Shown here in pieces: positions 55,002-64,000 of a stretch of DNA of 64,000 bases. Location: the NCBI GenBank assembly GCA_029378245.1, contig JARKIF010000013.1:1240001-1304000 (forward strand). Direction: 5' to 3'. How positions within the stretch are numbered: the first letter of the stretch is position 1; every line of letters begins with the position of its first letter. The position numbers and the translations under genes were made by a program. Under the pieces are notes generated by a model. The model had not been told where the DNA came from and searched no databases. It worked only from the letters and a program-made list of their open reading frames with translations. The stretch is from Roridomyces roridus (taxonomy: Eukaryota > Basidiomycota > Agaricomycetes > Agaricales > Mycenaceae).

Positions 55002-55776
55002 TCAAGGGAAGCACGTGCCTATCTTTTCAATACGCTGTGTGTCGCCATGCCAAGCGCTGGGCAAACTCCAAGCGACCTCTCCATCCACATACTCGATGTA
55101 ATATGCGGATGACGAATGTGGGCTTAGTTGGACATTCTGCGGAGGGTGAGATCGGGAGTGGAGATGCAAGACCCGCTGACTCGAATGGCTTTCGTCTTCA
55201 ACGCCGACTTGATCGTCCCCGCCAAACCGCCGGAACGTACGGTACCGTCTTCATCGACGTAGATCCACGATCCGTTCCACCCAAACGAAGCGCATCTCAA
55301 GGGAATCTGTGCTCCCCCTCTTTTCCGTCGCACCGCGCCTGGGTTGGAGTGGTAGATCTTATCCTTGGTGTCGACCACATATTGACCATCGGGACCAAAA
55401 GCAATCCAGTTGATCGGCTCGCCCGAGTCGAAGATATCTTGGACATCTGGATAGCGATGGGGCGTGTCTGGGGCGACTGACAAAAGATGTGAATGTGTAT
55501 GCCGATTCCAGATGGCGGTAGGATCTTACGCGAGTGGATACCATTCGTTCCGTCATGTGGGGCTTCTGAGTAGAACCAGGATTCTTCGCCAAACGAGAGG
55601 GCTCGCAATGGATGATTCTTTCGTAGATATGTGGCAAGCGAGTTTGGTACGCCCGTCCTGTTGTTCCCTCTCGTGGGTTCAGGGGGAGCGCAATAAGGAA
55701 AGTAAACATACCAGAAGCTTCTCTTCCCATTCCCGATGAAGTAAGTGTCTTCAGAATGACCGAAGGCAAAGATCAT
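55002..55776 (-). CDS. PARP-family N-terminal module only (copy P2, truncated)
   Basis: Four exons (55776-55712, 55657-55530, 55476-55181, 55136-55002) give 207 residues with a good ATG (MIFAFGHSEDTYFIGNGK). The repeat module matches P1: HPLRALSFGEESWFYS, INWIAFGPDGQYVVD, LRCASFGWNGSWIYVDEDG, VQLSPHSSSAYYIEYVDGE. The frame stops at GTCFP where P1 continues into the linker and PARP domain. Only ~140 bp separate it from P1, so the catalytic half is absent. It may be a decayed duplicate or a stand-alone module. Confidence 0.6.
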
Positions 55777-55898
55777 GGTGGTGAAGCGGTGATTGAGTCA
55801 TCTTCGGTGCCGAAGCACATCAATGACCAAACAAAGGGTGATCCGAAGATTTGCTCGGCTCGTGCCACTCACGATTTTGTCCTCCGCCACCACCATCC

Positions 55899-57026
55899 AT
55901 GCTCTTTGCCTTCGGTAACTCTGAATACACTTTCTACATCAGAAAAGGGACGACGCACTCAAGTTCAATACGCGCAGCCTCATTTTCATTCCTTCGACGT
56001 GCCCCTCATAGATCGCGCAGTTCATTCCCGTTTCTCCCAACGACTTCTTCATCCAGTATATCTGCAAGTGGCTTCAATTCTGTCGAATCGTCCAGCTGTG
56101 CGGATAGACAAGCACTCGCATCCATTCCGCTCGTTGCCCTCGATAGGAAACCACGCCTATATTGATCAAGTGGCACAGGTCAAAGCTTGCAAGTTGCCTC
56201 CGCGAATCACCTTTGGGCAGACGGATTCATTTTGTATCTCGAACGGTGGAAATCCTCGATGGTATGTCACGCTTTCTTCACCGGGACTTCAACCAAACGA
56301 GGACCTAGAATGGGTGCCGATGACCGCAGCGCTACGACTCGTCTTCGACGTGCCGGTAGAATGCACGCTTTGGCCATCGGCGAAAATGGGCACATGGTTC
56401 TGGAGACGAGGAGATGTTTGCGGGTGTACATGTGTCTAGATCTAGATCTTCCAACCTCCCGGTCAATTTCGGGCACGACGAAGATGACTTACCCTGAAGT
56501 CTGGCGGATCTATGAGTCCCACGAGAAGATCAACTGGGTCGCAACATCGTTCCATTCAAGAGAAAAGCCATCCCATTGGTTCTTTGCCGTCCGGGCGTCG
56601 CGAATATACTTAGTTCAATTCTGGTTCAATTGGACCCCTTGACGTGTGGCTGAACGTGTTCCGGTCCAAGTATAGTTCACCTCCACCTCGTGAGCCATAG
56701 GTGACTGAAGAAAGGAGATCCCGTTCTCTGCGAATTCCCTGCGGTCATTGTACTTACTCCCCTGCGGTGGAGCGTGGTTGGGAATTCCCAGTCACCGCAT
56801 GCAACTCGGAAATCCATACGAGACCAACGATGCAATGGACGGCATCACTGAACCCCCTCCAGAATTCGATTCTGTGAGTAGCCCTGTTCATTGCCGCTTC
56901 CGATACTGACACAGTGGCAGCACACAGGTCTGTGCCCTGCCAGGCACCTCACTCAAGTACGATAAGACGTGCGTGTACGACGACGATGCGATCCGGCCGA
57001 CGTACCTCGTCATGTATGATATATAA
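55899..57026 (+). pseudogene. PARP-like copy P3, fragmented
   Basis: On the opposite strand to P1 and P2. A first start (MLFAFGNSEYTFYIRKG, 55899) runs into unrelated sequence. A second N-terminal piece at about 56204-56265 reads FGQTDSFCISNGG, followed by ALAIGENGHMVLE and KMTYPEVWRIYESHEKINWVA. Exons for the catalytic His and Tyr are missing. The last two PARP exons are recognisable at about 56810-57026 (NPYETNDAMDG, FDSVCALPGTSLKYDKTCVY, DDDAIRPTYLVMY), with the catalytic Glu replaced by Lys. It is a rearranged remnant. Confidence 0.65.
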
Positions 57027-57224
57027 GTTGCTGGGAGGACTCGCAGATGAAGAGATGTCCAAGTCTGTTTGGATTTCTTTTCGCTTGTTTCCCGGGAGAA
57101 ATTTCGTGGACCTGATATGAATATACACAGACTTCGCAAACACACTAGAAATTCTGATATTAGACGAGATACAATGAAAGCCCCGGCGTGGTTGAAAGAC
57201 TAGTCCTGATTGTGGTCGCATCCT

Positions 57225-57536
57225 TCACCAAGGCACCCCGATGACTTCCGGGGCGCAACCTTTACCGAGGCACCGGGGAGAGATCCGCCTAAAAATCAAG
57301 ATGAGCCGCGTGCCCACGGAATTCAGGTGATAGCCACTACTGGCCACTACTCACTTGACGACGGAAGCTGCGTCAACCCGGACGTCGAGGCCGCCCCTGG
57401 GTTTAGCCTTCAGAGCAGTTATTTAGTTCATTGACCCATAATTTCAGTGCAGCCGTTGATGACTGACCACGGGTGTAGCAACAGCAAGAGTCGCGGCCAG
57501 AGCGATGATGGAACTGAGGATGAGGTTGAAGCGCAT
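57225..57536 (-). CDS. Small secreted protein
   Basis: Three exons (57536-57468, 57407-57355, 57288-57225; introns of 60 and 66 bp) give 61 residues. A signal peptide MRFNLILSSIIALAATLAVA is followed by TPVAKPRGGLDVRVDAASVV and a tail PRCLGKGCAPEVIGVPW with two cysteines. The size and layout fit the many small secreted proteins of Agaricomycetes. Just past the stop, a near-copy of the CLGKGC-coding stretch recurs in another frame (CLGEGC), suggesting a short internal duplication or a different last exon. Confidence 0.6.
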
Positions 57537-58181
57537 GTTGGGTTGTACTGGGCTCGAAGGTTTTGTTGGTAGCTTGGGAGAAAGACTCGTTCTATCGCTG
57601 CTGCTTTATACCAGTGAGGTGTACTCGATATTTGGAAAGTATATTTAATCGAGCGCCGATGGACTCTGCCGCAGAACCCTACCCGCAAGATTCTGCTGTA
57701 TGAGCAACGAACTATGGCTATTTTACCACCCAAACAATTGAATATTTTCCCTTTTCCTAGGAATACAGGGATGTGGGATATGCATTGCGGAAGACCGAGA
57801 ATTCACATCGCCTGAGAATACCTAGCAGTCCTTAGGTCGGCAAAAGAATTCATTCAGACGCACCCGATCCACATAATCGAATTCAATCTAGCTAGATCTG
57901 CGGCGTTGCGAGTCGCGTTTGGATGCACCTAGCCAATATTCCGTATCTCCAACCACGAACTCGGCGGCATTTTGTAAATACCACAAGGGCACGTAAATAC
58001 TGGAATGAGCCCTAAGCCTGGCCTCTCCGGGTTAAAGGTTTGAAGCTAGTGTTCAATGGTGTGATTGCACGATAATCGCACGGAGAGAATCTCTTCGGTT
58101 TCCAGAATATTCGTATGATTCCTGTTGGATTTCGGGCTTCCGCAAGTGCGCCTCTTCGTCCGAACAAATGGAAAGTATGAA
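57537..58181. other. Intergenic ~640 bp
   Basis: Promoter side of the small secreted gene and 3' side of the hydrolase; nothing else recognised. Confidence 0.5.
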
Positions 58182-60568
58182 TCACCACCCCCTCCGCACA
58201 TCCTGCAAAATCTCCCCCACAGCACGAACCGACCGCATCAACCTCGCATCTTCCGCGCTCAGCCCCAAATTCGCCGTCGCACTCACATCAGCGTCACGAT
58301 CCGGGAAGAAGGGATATTCCTCGATATCACACATCGTCCCGTTCTCAGGGAGCGTCCCGGCGTAATACCCGCGTACGAGTTTGACTGTGCATAGAGTTGG
58401 GATCGCCGTGGAGCAGTGCTGCGGTTGAAGTGGGAAATTAAACGAGAAAGAAAAACAGAGCGGAGGAACGCACCCCAGGCCCATCTTGGATGATAATCCG
58501 CGACGACTCGGGCATGAGCGAGTTGATACGCATACCGCTCTGGATAGGTGTGATTCTAAGAAAAGTCAGTACAGATCGTCCTCCATTCGTCATGTAACAA
58601 TTGCAACGTACGGGTCCATCTACAGTATATTATGGTCATCATCAGCACGGTCCAAAGAAGAAGAAATTCAACCAACGCACCGTATTGCTAACAATCAACA
58701 TCGGCCACTCCAAACTCGCATTCCACGGCCCCACAAACCGTTCAGGTCCCTTACCCGCAAATGGCCAATACTGACACCCACCATCCGGCTCCCCAACACT
58801 CACACTGGCCCCAAAGTGCGGGCTCACCTCCTGCATCGTCCGAATAAACTCGGCCGCCAGATCTTCCGGCGTAGGCACCTCCTTGGGCGAAGCAGGCGGC
58901 GGCGAGTCGCTGCAGGTCACACCTAGACGAACTAGATCGTATTCCGGCGTGAGCGAAGGGGGTAAACGCGGGGTGGCGAGTTTGTTGAAGAGGAGGGTAC
59001 CGTTGCCGGCCATCGCTTGTCCAAAGGCGAGCGCGGAGTCGGACCATTGGGGCGGGCGTTCGAGGTACATGAGTAGGAGTGCTTTTGAGTATGTTAAGAA
59101 AGGGAAGTAGAGGGGCGGAAGTGTGCGTACCGCGCGCAGCGCCGGATGTGAGGTATCCCGGACGAATGGCAAAGGGCACCGGGAGCGGGGTGACGGCGAG
59201 GCGATCAAAGAAGGATTCGAGACGCGCCATCATGTCTTCATACGGCTCGCCTTGATACGCTGCGATGGGACACGCGTCGGGCCCGGCCTGGTTGCCATGT
59301 TAGCATTGGGGTCAAGCGACGAGAGAATTCATACCCTGGAACAGGTTTCAAGGTAGAAACGATACGTCTTTTCGGTCGAAGCAAGCCAGTTGGCTGGCCA
59401 TTTGTGCGATGGTTCCGCTGTGATTTAATTAGTGAGTCGGAGATGAAACAACAACGTCGAAGAGATGTACTGGACCAGTTGACTGGATCTGCGATTCCGT
59501 CAATGACGACGAACCCCGCGCGCTCAGGTAACCTAAAAAGAAGCTGAGCGGCATGAAGGGTAAGAATCAGCGGAGAACCGACATATTCACGAGGTAAGCC
59601 CCAAGAATGGAGCCGTACGAAGCACCCCAGTAGTTTCTGATGCAGATGAGAAAGCCAACCGAGCACGGCGGAGGAATAGACTCACATCTTGCCCTGCTCC
59701 CCATCGAAAATCTTGGCCATGAAATCCATATCCCGCACAACCGTGGCAGTACCCATGTACCGCAACTCCTCGCCCATATTCTTCGCACAGAGCTCTCCCT
59801 GGCTCTTCTTGAGTGCCAGAAACTCGCGGGATTGCTGAACCAGTTCGGCTTCCAGTTTCGGGTCGGAGAGGTTAGCTGAGGAAGAGACTGTGAAGCCCTG
59901 TTGGAGAACTGTGTTGGCGACGAAGAAATTGTAATCGGAGTTGCTGTCGAAGCATTTAACTTGCGGGCTGTCGTCGGCATCGTTAACTACCGGCGAGGGC
60001 GAAAAGGATATGGCTTACGAGGTGTTATTGATCCCGCGAGGGTCAAAACCCAGGAGGTCCCAGTCGTCACCGATGATGTTGGCGAATTCCGGCGCTGCGA
60101 GACGTGTGCCAGATCCACCGGGTCCACCTAGCGGACGGCTCAATACTCCTCTGTGTGGAATCACACCAAGACGCACCGGGATTCAAAAACACTGTTCCCT
60201 TCTTCGGGAACTTGGTCGCTGGGAATCGGGCTATCGCAATCGACGCCGTGCCCGCGCTGAGGTCGAAATAGTCTTTCGGGACGCTGTTCATGGACATCGT
60301 CAACAGACGGCGGTGGAATCAGGGAGGAAACGCACATGACAGACCCACATTGCGTTCCAGGAGCACACTGGGATGCAGGTGCCCACTCGACGCTCCCAAT
60401 CTCACGCCCGCTGCGCTGTTGAGTGCCCCGACTCCCACAATGGGTTCGGTAAGTGTGCGCGCCGTAGAGTAGCACGATGACTGCAGCGGTGACGATACCC
60501 TTCTTGAGCGTTGAGGCGCGCTTTGGAGCGGGCGGCGGGCTGCGTTCGCTGCGCTCCTTGGTGTCCAT
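58182..60568 (-). CDS. Alpha/beta-hydrolase, TAP-like (tripeptidyl aminopeptidase type)
   Basis: Twelve exons from 60568 to 58182 sum to 604 residues in frame. A basic N-terminus and one hydrophobic segment (KKGIVTAAVIVLLYGAHTY) suggest a signal anchor. The oxyanion loop is NPGGPGGSG, the nucleophile elbow is WGASYGSILG (GxSxG), the acid is in MDPITPIQSG and the His in DGPGHCS. This is the layout of fungal AB-hydrolase plus TAP C-terminal proteins (S33-like), which cleave small peptides or esters; the substrate is unknown. Exon 10 (58619-58612) is only 8 nt yet is needed to keep the frame and supply the Asp. Confidence 0.88.
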
Positions 60569-61752
60569 GTGGTGGTGAGAAGATAGTGCCTTGACTGCGC
60601 CGCGGCCGATCGTCCGAAATATCTTTGATTGGCGGCCAACATCTGATGGCACTCTCGGCATTCAAAATCCCGCCAGATTGTTGAGAAACTTGGATTCTAC
60701 ACTACTTACCACCTGTCGAAAACCTGTCCTATCCCTACGTTTTGCCTCGCAATGTGAGCCTCGGTTTCCATCAAGATCAAATCCAGGCTTAGAGCGCATT
60801 TCCCCGTCATGCATCACCGAATCCCGTTTTCGGCCACGGTGCCACCTTCTCCACCAAATAAACACAGTCTAAGCATCCAGCACACCAATTCTAATGGACC
60901 GGCGGCTCGCTATCGTGGCGTCAGAATTAAAGGATTCACTGTTTCGCAATCCCGGTCGACTCTCCACTGGCGCCTAAAGCACGCGGTCCTAGAGCCTGTG
61001 TCCCAAATCTTCCGTGAACGATCCTGACCATTCAGTTTTGACCTCAAGGACGTTCTTTGTCGTCAGCGCTGAGCGGTGAGGAGACGTAGAGTCACTTGTT
61101 GCGTTCGGTGCCGAATCTGCCGATTGTGCGGCCTGGGCCGTATGTACCGTCAATTTGCGACTTGCATTTCAAACATGAGGTGTTCACCGAATCATTTTCA
61201 CTTCGCTTACTCGAAACTCCATGGTATCCGGCTCTCAATGAGTGAGAATAGAACTCGAAGCAGTGCTACAGCTTGATTTTACCTCTGAATGGACATTGGA
61301 ATTTCCCGATCATAGACTCGGGACTCTCACGCCAAATTTTACCCAACCCGAGTGCGGCGAATCATGTGTCTCGCGAGTCACTGCGGTACCGGTGATCTTA
61401 ACATCTTTGGGCCACTGCGCACATTCAGGTCCAGGGCGCCGCTCCTTGTATTTACATAATACGTAGACGCCATTCCGTAGTTCAGGCTCACAATTTGCTT
61501 AAAAATGTGATGGGTAGCCGCTTCTTCCACTGCGCCGCAGACGATGAAAGTCATGAAAGCCAACACATAGTATTATTAGTTGGTCAGCAGGTATCGCACA
61601 GGCCCCTTGTCAATCTGTGACTCGATTGTATTGTACGAGAGTGAGGTAAGCCCAGCGTCTGTCTCATTTACCTATCTTAAAAGCCGATATAGATATTCAT
61701 GCCTGACTCGACTGCGCCCTCTTGAATCCTCCCTCCTCCATACCAAAATCCA
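60569..61752. other. Intergenic ~1.2 kb between divergent genes
   Basis: Shared promoter region of the hydrolase (minus) and arrestin-like gene (plus). No gene or repeat was recognised. Confidence 0.5.
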
Positions 61753-63136
61753 ATGTCCCTCGGACGCACCAGCTCTAGCTCCACGCTCTTCTCTCTCGAA
61801 CCCCCATCCTACAGCCCATCGGGGCCCCTGCCCACCTATTTCCCATCGGCCTCCTCCTCTGAGCTCCTTCACGACCAAACTCCCGGATATTCCAAATTCA
61901 ACGGGACTATCATCCGAAAATTCGGCCGCGACACCCTCGTACTCACGAACCAAGATCCCCACGCAGACTTCCCGACCTACGGTCTTCGTGTGCCCGTGAG
62001 CGGGTTCCTGGAACTGGAGGAGCGCGACAAAGTTTCAGAGGTCGTGTTGAGCGTGCGTTCCGCTTTCTCTCTCGGTATTGCTGTGAGCTGACGAACCTCT
62101 GAGATAGCTCCAAGGCAAAATCGAGGCTCGAGCTACCCAGCGCGGCTCCTTGTCCAAGAAGATCCTCGATGAATCTCACACACTTTGGGGTTTAACCAAA
62201 AGCACACCGGCCTCTGACGCAGACGCCGCGTGTCCGAGCACCCTCCCCTTCTCCCTCGACCTCCCCGTGCAATTCGATCGGGACGGAAAGATCCACCGAC
62301 TCCCGCCCTCGTATAACATGACCTTCTCGGTCATGGGCGGAACGTGGGTGAAAATCACATACACCCTCTCGGTCGCAATCACTCGAGGGCGCGGTCGGAG
62401 TAGAATTCCGCAGCCTGCGTTCCTACGGACGAATACGTGAGTCTCCATTCAATTTTCAACCGGCCGAAAGCTTAGGATAATTTTTTTCAGAACGACCGTG
62501 CCGCTCAGATACACCCCGCGCACGCGACCTGCGCAGGCCATCCAAAGTACCGCTAACGCCCATCCAATGTACATGCCAGACCAGTGGCGTCGGACCTCTA
62601 CCACAATGCACCCCACGGTGCCCGCTGCACGCCGCCAGCTGCCGGCGCCACAAACTACCACCATCGACGTACATCTCTTCACACCCTCCTCTGGAGTCCT
62701 CTCCCTCACCGATCCGATTCCGATCCACGTCCAACTCGCAGGCAACCCGCTCTCCCTGGGCGAGTTCATCGCTTCGAGTGCGACCTCACAGCTTTGTGAG
62801 GCGCAAGTCCAAGCCAGCGTCGTGCGGCAGCTTGTGCTTCAAATCAACGGGAAAGACGAGGCGTGCCAGTATACCCTCGGGAGCACTAGCCTCACTCCCA
62901 CCACGACATTCACCGGTACCGCCAGCGCGTCGACCTTCGACTGGGCGGGTGACTTTCGTTTGGAACACGGCAGTGGGGACGTAGGCTCATTCAACGCGGG
63001 GATCGTCCAAGCGCAGGACTTTATCCTGGTTGAAATCGTCCCCGCTGGCTACAAGTCACGATCTCGCTGCCAATCGTACGGCCGGGTGCGTCTTTCGCAG
63101 GGTGTAAGATTGGTTGCTGGGGAGCTGCCTGATTGA
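61753..63136 (+). CDS. Arrestin-like protein
   Basis: Three exons (61753-62052, 62108-62436, 62491-63136; introns of 55 and 54 bp) give 424 residues. A Pro/Ser-rich start (PPSYSPSGPLPTYF, a PY-like region) is followed by FGRDTLVLTNQD, PTYGLRVPVSGFLELEERDKV, VVLSLQGKIEA, ILDESHTLWGLT, LPFSLDLPVQF and GTWVKITYTLSVAITR. These match the arrestin_N-like proteins common in Agaricomycetes. Alpha-arrestins usually link ubiquitin ligases to membrane cargo; the role here is by analogy. Confidence 0.8.
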
Positions 63137-63672
63137 GATAGCGCGTCTCTCCTGTACTTTATGGTTGCATTTTTGTCTGTTGTAGTTTAGTCCGTCTTGA
63201 CCCGTGAAAATCGCGCACGCAATAAATTAAAACAAAGGCTTCTGCCTTCATACGGCCTGTCAAGTATGAGTATCACAACGGACTCGATCCGTTTTTCGAG
63301 CTGCCGTGCGAATGGAAGTAAACCGTGGGAAATCGGTGCACTGCATTGATCGTACATGTGCAAAGATGACCGAATTAGTGGCAAAGGCTGTAAAATCGAG
63401 GAATACGTTCTTATTCAGGCCAGGAGCCTCGAGTAATACACGTGTTGCTCCCGAGACGCGGTATCGCGGCTATCGGCTCACATACACACCTCATCCGGGT
63501 CAAAAAAACACTCGTATCCTCTGTTGCAGGCAGGTTAGGCAGCTGGTTTGTCGACCACCGAAATGCGGCGAAAAGCTCCATCGGCAGTGACGAGCCTTGT
63601 GAGCAGTGTACTTGGTTGCTGTGTCGAAGATGATATCATGTGGTAGACTGTCCCACTCGGAGCCTCAAAAGC
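63137..63672. other. Intergenic between the tandem arrestin-like genes
   Basis: About 540 bp; no gene recognised. Confidence 0.5.
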
Positions 63673-64000
63673 ATGAGTCAGAGTTCCCAACTTGTCCCTG
63701 CAGCACACTCACGCATCGCACCGCACATGCCCATTCTCTCGAGCCCCGCGGTCGCTCAACTCCCTCCCTACACCCCGGCCCCCGATTACTCTGATTCACT
63801 CCCTACATACCACCCCAATCCAACCTCTAGTGAGCTCGTCCTCGAACAGAGTACGACTCGGAGTCAAAGCTTGCGCCCCTCCGAGATCGGCAGCATTATT
63901 CATAAATTTGGTCGCGACACCCTCGTCCTATCGGACCAAGATCCTCGCGCAAAGGGCCCAACCTATGGACGTCATGGACTTATCTGCGGTTCCGTGCAAC
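63673..64000 (+). CDS. Second arrestin-like protein, cut by the window end
   Basis: Open from ATG 63673 (MSQSSQLVPAAHSRIAPH); an in-frame ATG at 63727 (MPILSSPAVAQLPPY) is an alternative. It parallels the 61753 gene: SLPTYHPNPTSSEL, IHKFGRDTLVLSDQDPRAK and GPTYGRHGLICGSV. The order and spacing are the same, so it is a tandem paralogue. The rest lies beyond 64000. Confidence 0.7.
   Translation, partial: MSQSSQLVPAAHSRIAPHMPILSSPAVAQLPPYTPAPDYSDSLPTYHPNPTSSELVLEQSTTRSQSLRPSEIGSIIHKFGRDTLVLSDQDPRAKGPTYGRHGLICGSVQ

Noticed and set aside
1..64000. CRISPR arrays, bacterial operons or prophage
   Set aside because: Repeats are not regularly spaced direct repeats with unique spacers, and the introns and gene families are fungal.

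Overview
The window looks like a chromosomal segment of a mushroom-forming basidiomycete (Agaricomycetes). Genes carry many short GT-AG introns (mostly 44-60 bp). The families are typical of that class: F-box proteins, a DUF6533-type seven-helix membrane protein, an RTA1-like protein, a laccase-type multicopper oxidase split into 21 exons, a P450, arrestin-like proteins and PARP-like proteins with an N-terminal repeat module. All intron-exon models here were read by eye; most were checked by requiring that summed exon length divide by three and that domains join in frame.

Layout. 1-1.64 kb: two non-autonomous inverted-repeat elements, one with a perfect 8-bp target-site duplication. 1.9-3.95 kb: a doubtful gene, then a clear two-exon gene of a conserved fungal type. 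5.0-12.3 kb: a DIRS/Ngaro-type tyrosine-recombinase retrotransposon on the minus strand (gag, RT-RNase H, recombinase). Its RT gene is interrupted by 2.24 kb of repetitive DNA bounded exactly by splice sites. 12.6-25.6 kb: two single-exon F-box genes, a MYND-finger gene, a DUF6533-type gene, a repeat-rich gap and a four-exon F-box/LRR-like gene. 25.7-29.7 kb: a stand-alone MLKL-like four-helix-bundle protein and an RTA1-like gene. 29.7-39.8 kb: four copies of one short-chain dehydrogenase (SDR) gene flanking a laccase-like gene; a fifth SDR copy lies at 47.9 kb on the other strand. 40.3-42.2 kb: a frameshifted F-box paralogue. 43-47.2 kb: a transposon-rich, gene-poor block with a TA-flanked MITE and a ~2.7-kb inverted-repeat element. 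49.9-51.9 kb: a P450. 53.2-57.0 kb: three copies of a PARP-like gene (one full, one truncated, one decayed). 57.2-64 kb: a small secreted protein, a secreted or membrane-anchored alpha/beta-hydrolase, and two tandem arrestin-like genes, the second cut by the window end.

No operon or single pathway ties the genes together. The theme is local duplication with decay: SDR (3 intact, 2 frameshifted), PARP-like (1 full, 2 partial), F-box (1 intact, 1 frameshifted) and arrestin-like (2). The most unusual genes are the laccase-like protein that has lost three trinuclear-cluster histidines while keeping the type-1 copper ligands, the stand-alone MLKL-like domain protein, and the PARP-like cluster.
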